Below, piece by piece: positions 41,470 through 50,507 of a stretch of 64,000 nucleotides of DNA. The stretch covers positions 1 to 64,000 of the forward strand of contig NZ_JFHE01000014.1 in assembly GCF_000698555.1 (NCBI RefSeq), given 5' to 3'. Source of the stretch: Caballeronia grimmiae. GTDB lineage: Bacteria > Pseudomonadota > Gammaproteobacteria > Burkholderiales > Burkholderiaceae. Made by a program: the position numbers and the translations under genes. Within the stretch, counting starts at the first letter, position 1. The number at the start of each line of letters is the position of its first letter. The notes under the pieces are model-generated. The model saw nothing but the letters and a program-made list of their open reading frames with translations, was not told where the DNA came from and did no database searches.

Positions 41470-42279
41470 ATGATCAGTCTCTCGACGCTCGCGAGTCTCG
41501 TGCTCGTGACGCTCGTCGTCGCCGCCATGCCGATCGTGTTGTATCGGCGGATGCGTGCGCATTTCGGCCTCGTGCCGCGCGAGGCGATACTCGGCATCGC
41601 CGTGTTCGCGCTGTTCGCGATGGTCATCGAGCGCGCGCTGCACGGCTTCATGCTCGGCAACGCGGTCACGTCGAAGTGGCTCGCCAATCCCGTCGCCTTT
41701 GTCATGTATGGCGCGCTGGCCGCCGGCGTCTGTGAGGAAGTAGGGCGTTTTCTCGGCATGAAATGGCTCATCCGGCGCGAGCCGGCGGCGTTGCAAAGGC
41801 GCGGGCCGGGGCTCGGCTATGGCATCGGGCATGGCGGGGCGGAAGCGTGGATTGTCGGCGTGCTCGTGCAGGCGCAATGGATCGTCTATGCGGTGCTCGC
41901 GAACAACGGCACGCTCGACTCGCACTTCGAGAGCGCGCCGCTCGATGCCATCGCCCGCATTCATGTGATTCTGATGAGCCTGTCGCCCGTATCGGCGGGG
42001 ATCTTTCTGGTCGAGCGTGTGACCGCGTTCGTCTTTCAGCTCGGCTTTTCGGCGCTGATGTGGCAAATGCTGCGCGAGCGATCACGTCATGCACTTGCCG
42101 TGCTGATCGCGGCGCATGCGCTCGTCGGCTTGCCGGCTGCGCTGTTTCAGGCGCGCCTGATTCCGCTGATCGCCGCCGATGCGGTCTATCTCGTGCTGGG
42201 CGCGATCGTTGCAGCGGCTCTGGTGCGGTACTATCGCCGCGCCGCCGAGGACATTCCAATCGACGCGCGCCAACCCTGA
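41470..42279 (+). CDS. YhfC-family intramembrane glutamic endopeptidase-like protein
   Basis: A 269-residue polytopic membrane protein with six to eight hydrophobic segments. Conserved polar motifs within the membrane, CEEVGRF (Glu89, Glu90) and GIGHGGAEA (His121, Glu125), match the YhfC branch of the CPBP/PrsW-like protease group. The substrate is unknown. It starts 10 bp after ptxS and may be cotranscribed with it. Membrane proteolysis linked to the ketogluconate locus is not otherwise suggested. Confidence 0.75.
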   Translation: MISLSTLASLVLVTLVVAAMPIVLYRRMRAHFGLVPREAILGIAVFALFAMVIERALHGFMLGNAVTSKWLANPVAFVMYGALAAGVCEEVGRFLGMKWLIRREPAALQRRGPGLGYGIGHGGAEAWIVGVLVQAQWIVYAVLANNGTLDSHFESAPLDAIARIHVILMSLSPVSAGIFLVERVTAFVFQLGFSALMWQMLRERSRHALAVLIAAHALVGLPAALFQARLIPLIAADAVYLVLGAIVAAALVRYYRRAAEDIPIDARQP

Positions 42280-42291
42280 ACGACCGACATC

Positions 42292-42657
42292 ATGGACGAC
42301 TATCAATACGACTGTCCGAGCGCGGACATCGACATGCTCGCGCACGTCATCAGTGATCTATTCCCCGAGCAGACGCAGTTTGCCGAGCGTATCGACGATA
42401 CGGGCCGCACTTCGCTGATGATTCATTATGTGGCGATGCGCTTTGGCTCGACGGCCCGCCGCATCACCATCGACGTGCGCTTCGATCCCGCCGCGCTCGC
42501 CCGTTATCGCGCGATGCCGCCACGCACGCACGCGCGCAGCTATGCGGTACTGCGCGCTTATGTGGAAGCGACGCTCGGCTCTTTGGAGGAGACGTACGCG
42601 AACGGCGAAACGGTGCCGCGCGAAGTGGAGATCGAGATGGGCGAGGATTTCGCGTGA
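42292..42657 (+). CDS. Small conserved protein, probably DUF3022
   Basis: A 121-residue soluble protein 12 bp after the protease-like gene. It has an acidic start (MDDYQYDCPSADIDMLAHVI), a beta-strand pair (RRITIDVRFDPAALARY) and an acidic tail. From memory it fits the Burkholderia family DUF3022, which has no known function. I cannot confirm the family without a search. Confidence 0.65.
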   Translation: MDDYQYDCPSADIDMLAHVISDLFPEQTQFAERIDDTGRTSLMIHYVAMRFGSTARRITIDVRFDPAALARYRAMPPRTHARSYAVLRAYVEATLGSLEETYANGETVPREVEIEMGEDFA

Positions 42658-42691
42658 TCGAAGAAGCTGAAACGCCGAGACGTTGTAACCC

Positions 42692-43120
42692 TTACGCGTC
42701 GTGATAAACCTTCGCGAAGCGCGCCGCCTTGACGACGCCATAGTCGCCCGGCGCGTACTGCATGATCCAGTCGCCGGCATCGCCCGTGAGCATATCGCCG
42801 TGCGCTGAACGCGCAATGGTGAAGGGCGCGTCCATCTGTTTTGCGAGCACGATGCTCGGCCGGTTCCGGTACGTGCCCGGCTCACCATGCGCGATGCCGC
42901 CTTCGGGAAGATACTTCGCGTCAAACCGCTCGCGCGACACGACCCAGCGCTCGCCCGATGCGCCGGTCACGATCGCATCGCCGGGCGCGTAACGGTTCGG
43001 TCCTTCGAGACTCATCAGTTCGCCCGCGGCGGCCGCGAATTCGACGGACACTGCTTCGTCCTTGACGACACGGCGTGCTGCGGGATCGGATGCGAGGTCG
43101 GGTTGCGAGAGCTTGAGCAT
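42692..43120 (-). CDS. PGDYG-domain protein of unknown function
   Basis: A 142-residue soluble protein with the eponymous motif YAPGDYGVV near residue 122, and an internal repeat-like segment with the same theme, RYAPGDAIVTG, near residue 44. The pattern suggests two similar beta-barrel-like halves. The family is uncharacterised. It is convergent with the DUF3022-like gene, with 34 bp between them. Confidence 0.75.
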   Translation of the reverse strand: MLKLSQPDLASDPAARRVVKDEAVSVEFAAAAGELMSLEGPNRYAPGDAIVTGASGERWVVSRERFDAKYLPEGGIAHGEPGTYRNRPSIVLAKQMDAPFTIARSAHGDMLTGDAGDWIMQYAPGDYGVVKAARFAKVYHDA

Positions 43121-43177
43121 GAAAAGATGATAGGCGATTGAGGGAGCGCGATCCTAACGGCAATCGCTGCAAACTGC

Positions 43178-43205
43178 AAAAAACCCGCATCGCGGACGAT
43201 GCGGG
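43178..43205 (-). terminator. Intrinsic terminator of the LTXXQ protein gene
   Basis: CCCGCATCG (43184-43192) and CGATGCGGG (43197-43205) form a 9-bp stem with a 4-base loop. On the minus strand it is followed by six T (43183-43178). It lies 40 bp past the stop of the gene at 43246. Confidence 0.9.
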
Positions 43206-43245
43206 CCTGACTTCGCTTGACGTCGCTTGACGTCGATGGGCGCGC

Positions 43246-43776
43246 TTACGGCTTCGTCGCCGACGCCGCATCTGCGCCCGATGCGTGCGGCGTCCGTTGT
43301 GCGTGTTCGCGTCGCGCGCGATCGCGGCCTTCCTGACGGAAACTCGTGTCGGCCAGCTTCCTCTGCTCGGGCGAGAGGCTCGTGTACAGCGGCTCGAACG
43401 CATCGACGAGACGCTTCGTGCCGTCCGCGTTCGCTTGCGTGATCTGCTGGTACTGCTTCATGTTGTCGAGCGCGGACATGCTGTCGCGCTGCGCGATGCG
43501 CTGACGATACAGATCGGACATCGCGCGCGCGTTGTCGCGCATGGCGTCCGCGAAGGGCGCCCATTGGGCTTCCTGTGCCGACGTGATCTTGAGGTCCGCA
43601 TGCAGTTTCGCAATGCGCTCTTCGACGCGCGCTTCACGCTTCGATCCGGCCGGCGCGGATGCGGCCTTTTGCACGGCAGGTGCCGACGCAGGCGCGGGTG
43701 CTGAAGGAGCGGACGCCTGAGCAAACGCTGCAGTAACGACGCATGACGTCACGATGGCGACGAGTGTTTTTTTCAT
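43246..43776 (-). CDS. Spy/CpxP-like LTXXQ-motif periplasmic protein
   Basis: A 176-residue exported protein. The start at 43776 gives a clear signal peptide (MKKTLVAIVTSCVVTAAFA), then an Ala/Pro/Ser linker, then an all-helical region resembling CpxP/Spy: ITSAQEAQWAPFADAM near residue 75 and SLSPEQRKLADTSF near 130 are the two LTXXQ-type motifs. Such proteins act as periplasmic chaperones or envelope-stress modulators. It has its own terminator. Confidence 0.82.
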   Translation of the reverse strand: MKKTLVAIVTSCVVTAAFAQASAPSAPAPASAPAVQKAASAPAGSKREARVEERIAKLHADLKITSAQEAQWAPFADAMRDNARAMSDLYRQRIAQRDSMSALDNMKQYQQITQANADGTKRLVDAFEPLYTSLSPEQRKLADTSFRQEGRDRARREHAQRTPHASGADAASATKP

Positions 43777-43973
43777 TCGGGAAGTCCTTCGATCGATGGA
43801 AAGAGAGGCGAGCCACGTCGTGCTGATGAGTGCGCTGAAAGGCTGTCGACAGCGCGGACGGGCTGTGACGCCGTCGCCCGATATTAGTATCACGATTGGT
43901 TGACGAAACGCCTGCATTGCCACAACTGCTTACATTCGATACGTCTCTGGAAAAATCGAAGGTTGCGGCAGCG

Positions 43974-44015
43974 TTTTGCGTGCCGCATGCTGCATGCCGC
44001 ACTCAAAATGCAAAA
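43974..44015. repeat. Double TGCATGC element before the AsnC gene
   Basis: Two degenerate copies of the 17-bp motif sit head to tail with the same GCCGC centre: TTGCGT-GCCGC-ATGCTG (43976-43992) and CTGCAT-GCCGC-ACTCAA (43990-44006), then ATGCAAAA. The middle forms an 11-bp inverted repeat with one mismatch (43980-43990 with 43992-44002). It ends 47 bp before the AsnC start codon. Confidence 0.6.
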
Positions 44016-44061
44016 AAGCGATAATCGACGCACAACGACAACGCAATAACAAAGGGACGAC

Positions 44062-44517
44062 ATGAGACCGCCGCGCCTCGATCAACTGGACGACATCGAC
44101 CGCAATCTCGTTGCGATGCTGCAGATGAACGCGCGTGAAAGCGTCGCGAATCTCGCGCGGCAACTCGGCATCGCGCGCACGACGGTGATCGCGCGCATTG
44201 CACGTCTCGAGAAAAACAACGTGATCGCGGGCTACGGGGTGCGGCTCGGGCAGGACGTGCTCGATGCCAGCATCCAGGCTTATGTAGGCATCAAGATCGC
44301 GCCGAAGTACGGCCGCGATGTGCAGAAGCGTTTCGCGCGTATGCCTGAAATTCAACTGCTATGCGCAGTGAGCGGCGAGTTCGATTACGTCGCATGGCTG
44401 CGCGCGGATTCGCCGGATCGCCTGAACGATTTGCTCGATGAGATCGGCGCGCTCGAGGGCGTCGAACGGACGACGACTTCGATCATCCTGGCGCGAAAAA
44501 TCGACCGCGCCGGGTAG
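44062..44517 (+). CDS. Lrp/AsnC-family transcriptional regulator
   Basis: A 151-residue Lrp-type regulator with N-terminal helix-turn-helix (LDDIDRNLVAMLQMNARESVANLARQLGIARTTVIARI, about residues 6-45) and a C-terminal RAM/AsnC ligand domain (AYVGIKIAPKY, LLCAVSGEFDYVAWL). It is followed 134 bp later by a saccharopine-dehydrogenase-like gene, so amino-acid-dependent control of that gene is likely. The AT-rich and palindromic upstream region fits Lrp-type autoregulation. Confidence 0.9.
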   Translation: MRPPRLDQLDDIDRNLVAMLQMNARESVANLARQLGIARTTVIARIARLEKNNVIAGYGVRLGQDVLDASIQAYVGIKIAPKYGRDVQKRFARMPEIQLLCAVSGEFDYVAWLRADSPDRLNDLLDEIGALEGVERTTTSIILARKIDRAG

Positions 44518-44535
44518 TTGGTCGACAAAATGCAA
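44518..44535. repeat. 18-bp sequence shared with 51669-51686
   Basis: TTGGTCGACAAAATGCAA begins directly after the AsnC-gene stop codon and recurs exactly, in opposite orientation, upstream of the PRC-barrel lipoprotein gene. It contains the GTCGAC palindrome and an ATGCAA half-site. Confidence 0.65.
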
Positions 44536-44651
44536 GATGCACTCGTCAAAACGACGAGGAACATCGTCGATCCGCATCGTTTTGCGCCTAGGATCAATAT
44601 TCGCGTCCTCCTAGACTGGTGGCATCCGCATCCACGAGAGGAGACAAAAAA

Positions 44652-45770
44652 ATGAGAGTGGCTCTCATAGGCGCCGGCCTGATTGGCCAGAGCATCGCCC
44701 GCTTGCTGCGTGAAACCGGCGACTTCGACATCGTTGCATTCGATCGCGATGAACACGCGCTCGCCCAACTCGACGCGCTCGGCGTCGCGACGCGGCGCGT
44801 CGATTCCGCCGATACGCCCGCGCTGCGTCACGCGCTCACCGGCTTCGACGCGCTCGTCAACGCGCTGCCGTATTACCTTGCGATCAGCGTCGCGTCGGCG
44901 GCGAAAGCGGCGGGCGTGCATTACTTCGATCTCACCGAAGACGTGCGCGCGACGCATGCCATCCGCGCCATCGCCGACGATGCGCATACCGCATTCATGC
45001 CGCAATGCGGGCTTGCGCCGGGTTTCATCGGCATCGTCGCGCACGATCTGGCCAAGCGGCTCGACAACCTGCGTGACGTGAAGATGCGCGTCGGCGCGTT
45101 GCCCGAATTTCCGACTAACGCGCTGAAATACAACCTGACGTGGAGCATCGACGGCCTCATCAACGAGTATTGCCAGCCCTGTGAAGCCGTACGCGAAGGC
45201 CGCACGCAATGGGTGCAACCGCTCGAAGGCGTCGAACATTTCTCGCTCGATGGCATCGAGTACGAGGCGTTCAACACTTCGGGCGGGCTCGGCACGTTAT
45301 GCGAAACGCTCGCAGGCAAGGTTGAGACGCTCGATTACAAATCGGTGCGCTATCCGGGTCACCGCGACCTGATGAAATTTCTGCTCGACGATCTGCGCAT
45401 GTCCACCGACCGCGACGGTTTGAAGGCCATATTGAAACGGGCGGTGCCATCGACCACACAGGACGTCGTGCTGATCTTCGTTACGGTGACCGGCATGCGA
45501 GGCGGTCCCGGCGGCCAACTCGTGCAGGACGTGTTCACGCGCAAAATTTTTGCGAAGGAAGTCTGCGGCGCGCCGATGAGTGCGATTCAGATCACGACGG
45601 CCGGCGCGGTGTGCGCCGAACTCGATCTGTTCCGCGAAGGCGTGCTGCCGCAGAGCGGCTTCGTGCGCCAGGAACAGGTGCCGCTCGAAGCCTTCCTGAA
45701 CAATCGGTTCGGCAAGCTCTATGAAGGCGCGAACGCGCTGGCGACCGCGCGGCAACTCGCAGCCGCGTGA
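44652..45770 (+). CDS. Saccharopine dehydrogenase-like oxidoreductase
   Basis: A 372-residue protein with an N-terminal Rossmann fold (RVALIGAGLIGQSIARLL, GxGxxG at residues 7-12; FDRD acidic end) and the saccharopine dehydrogenase catalytic layout (DALVNALPYYLAISVASAAKAAGVHYFDL, MPQCGLAPGFIG). It probably acts on a lysine-related or other amino-acid imine. GAGGAGA precedes the ATG. The AsnC gene upstream is its probable regulator. Its TGA abuts the convergent kinase-like stop as TGATCA. Confidence 0.82.
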   Translation: MRVALIGAGLIGQSIARLLRETGDFDIVAFDRDEHALAQLDALGVATRRVDSADTPALRHALTGFDALVNALPYYLAISVASAAKAAGVHYFDLTEDVRATHAIRAIADDAHTAFMPQCGLAPGFIGIVAHDLAKRLDNLRDVKMRVGALPEFPTNALKYNLTWSIDGLINEYCQPCEAVREGRTQWVQPLEGVEHFSLDGIEYEAFNTSGGLGTLCETLAGKVETLDYKSVRYPGHRDLMKFLLDDLRMSTDRDGLKAILKRAVPSTTQDVVLIFVTVTGMRGGPGGQLVQDVFTRKIFAKEVCGAPMSAIQITTAGAVCAELDLFREGVLPQSGFVRQEQVPLEAFLNNRFGKLYEGANALATARQLAAA

Positions 45771-46349
45771 TCAAGCCACGAGGCGCGCGAGCAGGCGCGC
45801 CTCGTCTTCCGCCGACGCCGACGTGCTGTCGAACATCAGCAGATCAGCGGCGAGGGCGTCGTCAGGGAAGAACAAACGCTGGCGATACGCCTGCCAGTTT
45901 GCGAGCTTGTACGCATCGTTGGGATCGCCGCGCGCCATGATGCGCTCGTGCGCCACGTCTTCGCTGACGTGAACCCAGACCACGCGAATCGTTACATCGT
46001 CACCAACGCCCAGCCACGCGCGATCGAACAGCCGCCGCTCGCGCACCTCGCGGGAAAGCGGCGCGATTACAACCGCGCTGACACCGAGCGCGAGGTTTTC
46101 GGCGGCCGTATGGACGAGGCCGCGATACTCCGGGTCACGCAAATGCTCGATGAAGAGCGGGCTGTCGCGGTCATGCGGATCGCCGGTCAGCGCGCCGATC
46201 GCTGCGGCGCTGTACTCGCCGTACAAGGTGTCTTTGTCGAGCAGGCAGAACGGCTTGCCGGTCGCGCGGATCAGCGGGGCGAACAGGCGCTTGGCGAGCG
46301 TGGTCTTGCCGGTTCCCGCGTGACCGCAAAAGAAAAGCAGATGTTTCAT
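45771..46349 (-). CDS. AAA-type P-loop kinase-like ATPase
   Basis: A 192-residue cytoplasmic protein with Walker A GHAGTGKTT near residues 9-17, then LLDKDTLYGEYS as the probable substrate/Walker B region, and an Arg-rich lid (SREVRERRLFDRAW). It resembles small zeta-toxin/chloramphenicol-phosphotransferase-like kinases (AAA_33). No antitoxin-like partner lies beside it. It ends 10 bp before the antiporter gene in the same direction. Confidence 0.75.
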   Translation of the reverse strand: MKHLLFFCGHAGTGKTTLAKRLFAPLIRATGKPFCLLDKDTLYGEYSAAAIGALTGDPHDRDSPLFIEHLRDPEYRGLVHTAAENLALGVSAVVIAPLSREVRERRLFDRAWLGVGDDVTIRVVWVHVSEDVAHERIMARGDPNDAYKLANWQAYRQRLFFPDDALAADLLMFDSTSASAEDEARLLARLVA

Positions 46350-46359
46350 GGGTTGGGAG

Positions 46360-47673
46360 TCAGCCCTCTTTCTGTAGGCGCTGATAACGGTTCATCAGCG
46401 GCGTCGACGTCATGCCATGCACGATGACCGACGCCGTGATCGCCGCGATGATGAACGGCACGAGCGGCGCGGCAACGGCTTTCGGCGCCTGCTCGATCGC
46501 GTAAAGCAAATAGTAGAACGAGCCGACACCGCGTATGCCGAACCACCCCATCAGCAGGCGCTGCGGACGCGACGCACACGCGCCGATGAGCGACGCTTCC
46601 ACCGCAAGCGGCCGAACTACGAGAAAGAGCCCGGCAATGAGGATCGCCGCATGCCAGGTGAACAACTCGCGCCACATCGCGCCGAGGACGGAGCCGACCA
46701 TCAGCATGATCGTCACTTCCGCGATGCGTTCCAGTTCGATGGTGAAGCCGTGCACGCGCTCGGCCACGAATGCGTGCGCACGCTCGGGATCGGCGGCGGT
46801 GGCGCTGACATCGTCGGCGTCGATCGTACCGACCGCCTCGCGGGCAGACTTGTCGCCGCTTTTTTTCTGTTCGACGCGCCGCATCGCGAGGCCCGCCGCG
46901 AACACCGCCAGAAACGCATACGCATGCAGCAACTCGGCCACGCCATACGAAAGCGCGATAAGTCCCAGCGCATAGAAGCCTTCGGAGCCGAGCGCCTCGC
47001 CATGCTGCGTGCGCAAATATGCGACGAGCCGCACGGTCAGTCCGCCGAGCAGCCAGCCGCTCGCCAGCGCGGCGAAGGTGCCCCACGCAGCCTGGAGCAC
47101 GAAGTTCCAGTGCAGCGCATCGTCCGGTGAGGCTTCGTAGCGGCATACGGCGATACCGAGCAGCGCGAAGGGCATCGCGATGCCGTCGTTGACGCCGCCT
47201 TCGGCCGTTAGAGAGAACCGCAGCAGATCGGTGTCGCCGGGCTTTTCGATCTGCACGTCATGGGCGAGTACAGGATCGGTAGGGGCGAGCATCGCCGCGA
47301 GGAGCAACGACGATCCCCAACTCATGCCGAATGCGTACACACACAGGAACGTCAGCGGAACGATGGTCAGTACCATCGCGACGAAGCCGAGCCGCACAGG
47401 CAGTAGCCAGCGGCGATCGGTGGGCGGCACGCGCAACCGCAGTCCGACGGCGAACAGCGATACCAGCATCCCCACTTCGGTGACGAGGCGCAACACGGTC
47501 GCGTCGCCGTCGAGCTGGATGTGCAGCAGATCGAAGCCAGCGGGGCCGAGCACGAAGCCGATCGCGAGGTAGCACATGGCGGTGCTGATCGGCAGGCGCT
47601 TGAATGTCGAGCCGGCGAGCCCCATGAAGATGAGCACGCCGCCGACGACGAGAAACCAGATCGTCTCTGTCAT
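46360..47673 (-). CDS. Cation:proton antiporter (CPA1/NhaP-like)
   Basis: A 437-residue membrane protein with about twelve hydrophobic segments. Motifs LAPTDPVLAHDVQI and EGGVNDGIAMPFALLG contain the unwound-helix and Asn-Asp ion-binding site of the CPA family. A charged cytoplasmic loop (about residues 265-305) interrupts the helices. It should exchange Na+ or K+ for H+. It is followed closely by the P-loop kinase gene, so the two may share a transcript. Confidence 0.86.
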   Translation of the reverse strand: MTETIWFLVVGGVLIFMGLAGSTFKRLPISTAMCYLAIGFVLGPAGFDLLHIQLDGDATVLRLVTEVGMLVSLFAVGLRLRVPPTDRRWLLPVRLGFVAMVLTIVPLTFLCVYAFGMSWGSSLLLAAMLAPTDPVLAHDVQIEKPGDTDLLRFSLTAEGGVNDGIAMPFALLGIAVCRYEASPDDALHWNFVLQAAWGTFAALASGWLLGGLTVRLVAYLRTQHGEALGSEGFYALGLIALSYGVAELLHAYAFLAVFAAGLAMRRVEQKKSGDKSAREAVGTIDADDVSATAADPERAHAFVAERVHGFTIELERIAEVTIMLMVGSVLGAMWRELFTWHAAILIAGLFLVVRPLAVEASLIGACASRPQRLLMGWFGIRGVGSFYYLLYAIEQAPKAVAAPLVPFIIAAITASVIVHGMTSTPLMNRYQRLQKEG

Positions 47674-47837
47674 TGAACGCCTTGGAGGCAGCGGGGTGAA
47701 TGAACGCTAAATGAACCGGGCAGCACGCACCGTGCCCGTTGGCGGCGTTCGGCGTAAGATGGCCGGGCGTTTCGCACCCCATCATGAACGCATCGTTCCG
47801 AAGAATCACGTCGATGCACGCCACCGGAGGCTTACGC

Positions 47838-49220
47838 ATGTCACAGCATTTCGATGCAGTCGTCATCGGTACGGGACAGGGCGGTTCACCGCTGGCCGTG
47901 CAGCTCGCGCGAAGCGGCAAACGCACGGCGGTGATCGAGCGGCACTTATTCGGCGGGACCTGTGTGAACGTCGGTTGCACGCCGACCAAGACCTATGTGG
48001 CGAGCGCGCGGGCGGCGCATGTCGCGCGCACCGCGTCCCGATATGGCGTCGATATCGGCGGCGAGATCACGATCGACATGGCGCGCGTCAAGGCGCGCAA
48101 GGACGAGGTCACCGGTGCGTCGCGCGACGGCATCGAGAAATGGCTGCGCGGCACGCCGAACATGACCGTCTTCAAGGGGCATGGCCGGTTTACGGGGCCG
48201 CACGCGCTCGAGATCACAAGCGATGACGGCGCGACGCAGGACATCGACGCCGACATGATCTTCATCAATACGGGCACGCGAGCGACCGTTCCGCACATCG
48301 ACGGCCTGGACAGTGTTCCGTATCTCACGAACTCGACGATTCTCGAACTGACGAAAGTGCCCGAGCATCTCGTGATCGTCGGGGCGAGTTACATCGCGCT
48401 CGAATTCGGGCAGATGTTCAGGCGCTTCGGCAGCCGCGTCACGCTGCTCGTGCGCGGCGATCGCATACTGACGCGCGAGGATGCCGACATCGCCCGGGCG
48501 ATGCAGGACGTGCTCGTGCGCGAAGGCGTCGAGTTTCGCTTCGGCGCGCAAGCCGATCGAGTGGAGCGTTCGGGCGAAGGGCTGCGCATTTCGCTTGGCG
48601 ATGAACCGATCGTTGCGTCGCATCTGCTTTTCGCGACCGGACGCACGCCGAATACCGATAACCTCGGTCTCGATAGAGCGGGCATCCCGGTGAACAGGCA
48701 CGGACTGATCGACGTGGACGGCCAGTTGCGCACGAACGTCGAAGGCGTCTGGGCGATCGGCGACGTCAACGGGCGCGGCGCGTTCACGCATACATCGTGG
48801 AACGATTACGAGATCGTCGCGGCCAATGTGATCGACGGAGAATCGCGCAGCGTCGATACGCGCATCATGACCTACGCGGTGTTCGTCGATCCGCCGTTCG
48901 CCCGCGTCGGCATGAGCGAAGAAGAGGTGCGCAAGGACGGCCGGGACGCGCTGATCGCGACGATGCCGATGACGCGCGTCGGCCGTGCTCGCGAACGCGG
49001 CGAAACCGATGGTTTCATGAAGGCGCTCGTCGATGCGAACACGAAGCGTATTCTCGGTGCCGCGATCTACGGCATCGAAGGCGACGAGGTGATCCACACG
49101 TTCGTCGACATCATGAACGCCGATGCGCCGTACACCACGCTGCAACGCGCGATGCACGTGCATCCGACGGTGAGTGAACTGGTGCCGACCTTGCTGGGCG
49201 ACCTGAAGCCGCTGCGGTGA
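47838..49220 (+). CDS. FAD-dependent pyridine nucleotide-disulphide oxidoreductase (mercuric reductase/RclA-like)
   Basis: A 460-residue flavoprotein. It has the FAD motif VVIGTGQGGSPLA, the redox-active disulphide in GGTCVNVGCTPTKT (two Cys five apart), the NAD(P)H motif VIVGASYIALEFGQMF and the dimer-interface MHVHPTVSELVPTL. The extra N-terminal metal-binding domain and the C-terminal cysteine pair of true MerA are absent, so an RclA-like or general role is more likely. GGAGG lies nine bases before the ATG at 47838. Confidence 0.85.
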   Translation: MSQHFDAVVIGTGQGGSPLAVQLARSGKRTAVIERHLFGGTCVNVGCTPTKTYVASARAAHVARTASRYGVDIGGEITIDMARVKARKDEVTGASRDGIEKWLRGTPNMTVFKGHGRFTGPHALEITSDDGATQDIDADMIFINTGTRATVPHIDGLDSVPYLTNSTILELTKVPEHLVIVGASYIALEFGQMFRRFGSRVTLLVRGDRILTREDADIARAMQDVLVREGVEFRFGAQADRVERSGEGLRISLGDEPIVASHLLFATGRTPNTDNLGLDRAGIPVNRHGLIDVDGQLRTNVEGVWAIGDVNGRGAFTHTSWNDYEIVAANVIDGESRSVDTRIMTYAVFVDPPFARVGMSEEEVRKDGRDALIATMPMTRVGRARERGETDGFMKALVDANTKRILGAAIYGIEGDEVIHTFVDIMNADAPYTTLQRAMHVHPTVSELVPTLLGDLKPLR

Positions 49221-49236
49221 ACCGGACCAGCGCGGT

Positions 49237-50475
49237 TCAGGCCTCCACGGGCGGCTTTTCCACTTCCGGCGCGGCATGCTCAGTGCGTGTCTCGGGCATC
49301 GCCAGCCAGACCAGCGCCACCGCCAGCGCCCCCGCTCCCGCGAGACCGAAGAAACTCATCGCCGTCCCGAAGCGATCGGCGGCAAAGCCCGCCGCCGCCG
49401 TAGACAGCGTCGCCCCGACGCCCGCCGCGAGGCCGAAGAAGCCGATCGTAAGGTTGTAATGCCCGCGCCCGCCGGCGACGTCGGCAGCGATGAGCGGCAG
49501 CATCACACCGAACACGGCCGCGCTGATGCCGTCGAGCATCTGCACCGGCACCAGCAGGTACGGGCTGCTCACGCCGGCGAACAACAGCGCGCGTACCGGC
49601 AGTGCGCAGAAACCGAGGATCAGGATCGGACGCCGCCCCCATTTCTGCGCCTGCCGCCCGACCCACGGCGACAATACCGCGACGATGAACTGCGGCACGA
49701 TGATGCACGCCGCGATCACGAGTTGAACGTTGTCGCCCATGTGCGCCGTGACCTCGCCGGCGGCGAGATTGAGCATCGCCGCGTTCGACAGATGGAACAG
49801 CACCACGCACGCCGCAAAAATCAGCAGACGCCTGTCCTTGAGCAACTCGCGCAGCGATTCGCGCTCTTCGCCTTCGGGCGTGAGCTTCGGACTGCCGGGC
49901 GACGTGCGCAGCACGACGGGCGGCGGCTCGTAGTGAATCATGCGCAACGCGACGATGGCCGGCAGCGCGAGCGCAGCCGTCAAAAAGAACACCGAGCGCA
50001 GCGACAGATATTCGCCGAACGCGCCCATCAGCGCCGCGGTCAGCGCACTGCCGATCGACGCCCAGCGCGCATTGCGGCCCAGCCGGTCGCCGAGATCGGC
50101 GCGCGAGACGAGGGCGAGCGAGATGGCGGCCATCGCCGGTACGAGCATGCAGCTCGCGAAGCCGTGCAGCACTTCGGCGGCGAACACCGGGACGAAGGTC
50201 GGGCTCGCGGCGAGCAGCAGCGCACTCAGGATGATCGCGATGATCGCCGAGAGCGCCGCGAACTTCTTGTTGCGCATGGCATCGACGAGCGCGCCCGCGG
50301 GAAGCTGGCTCGCCATCGCGGTGATCGTGCCGACGGACAGCATCAGGCCGATCTCGCCCTGCGTCCACTTGTGGGCGGCGAGATACGACGCAATGAAAGG
50401 GCCGAAGCCAGTCTGCACGTTGGCGACGAAGAAGTTCAGCCAGTCGAGCGCACGCAGACTTCGTGCAATTACCAT
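49237..50475 (-). CDS. MFS transporter
   Basis: A 412-residue protein with twelve membrane segments and the MFS loop signature GALVDAMRNKKF between segments 2 and 3. A charged central loop (about residues 190-215) separates the halves. Substrate is unknown. It is convergent with the flavoprotein gene (17 bp between stops) and 32 bp upstream of, and on the same strand as, the PRC-barrel gene end. No ribosome site is clear. Confidence 0.85.
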   Translation of the reverse strand: MVIARSLRALDWLNFFVANVQTGFGPFIASYLAAHKWTQGEIGLMLSVGTITAMASQLPAGALVDAMRNKKFAALSAIIAIILSALLLAASPTFVPVFAAEVLHGFASCMLVPAMAAISLALVSRADLGDRLGRNARWASIGSALTAALMGAFGEYLSLRSVFFLTAALALPAIVALRMIHYEPPPVVLRTSPGSPKLTPEGEERESLRELLKDRRLLIFAACVVLFHLSNAAMLNLAAGEVTAHMGDNVQLVIAACIIVPQFIVAVLSPWVGRQAQKWGRRPILILGFCALPVRALLFAGVSSPYLLVPVQMLDGISAAVFGVMLPLIAADVAGGRGHYNLTIGFFGLAAGVGATLSTAAAGFAADRFGTAMSFFGLAGAGALAVALVWLAMPETRTEHAAPEVEKPPVEA

Positions 50476-50507
50476 GTCGTGATTCTGTTATCCATGTCGT
50501 GATCCGT

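Noticed and set aside
45771-46349. P-loop kinase-like protein as a zeta-type toxin
   Set aside because: No epsilon-like antitoxin or other small partner gene is adjacent, and it sits with an antiporter. A metabolic kinase-like role is equally possible.
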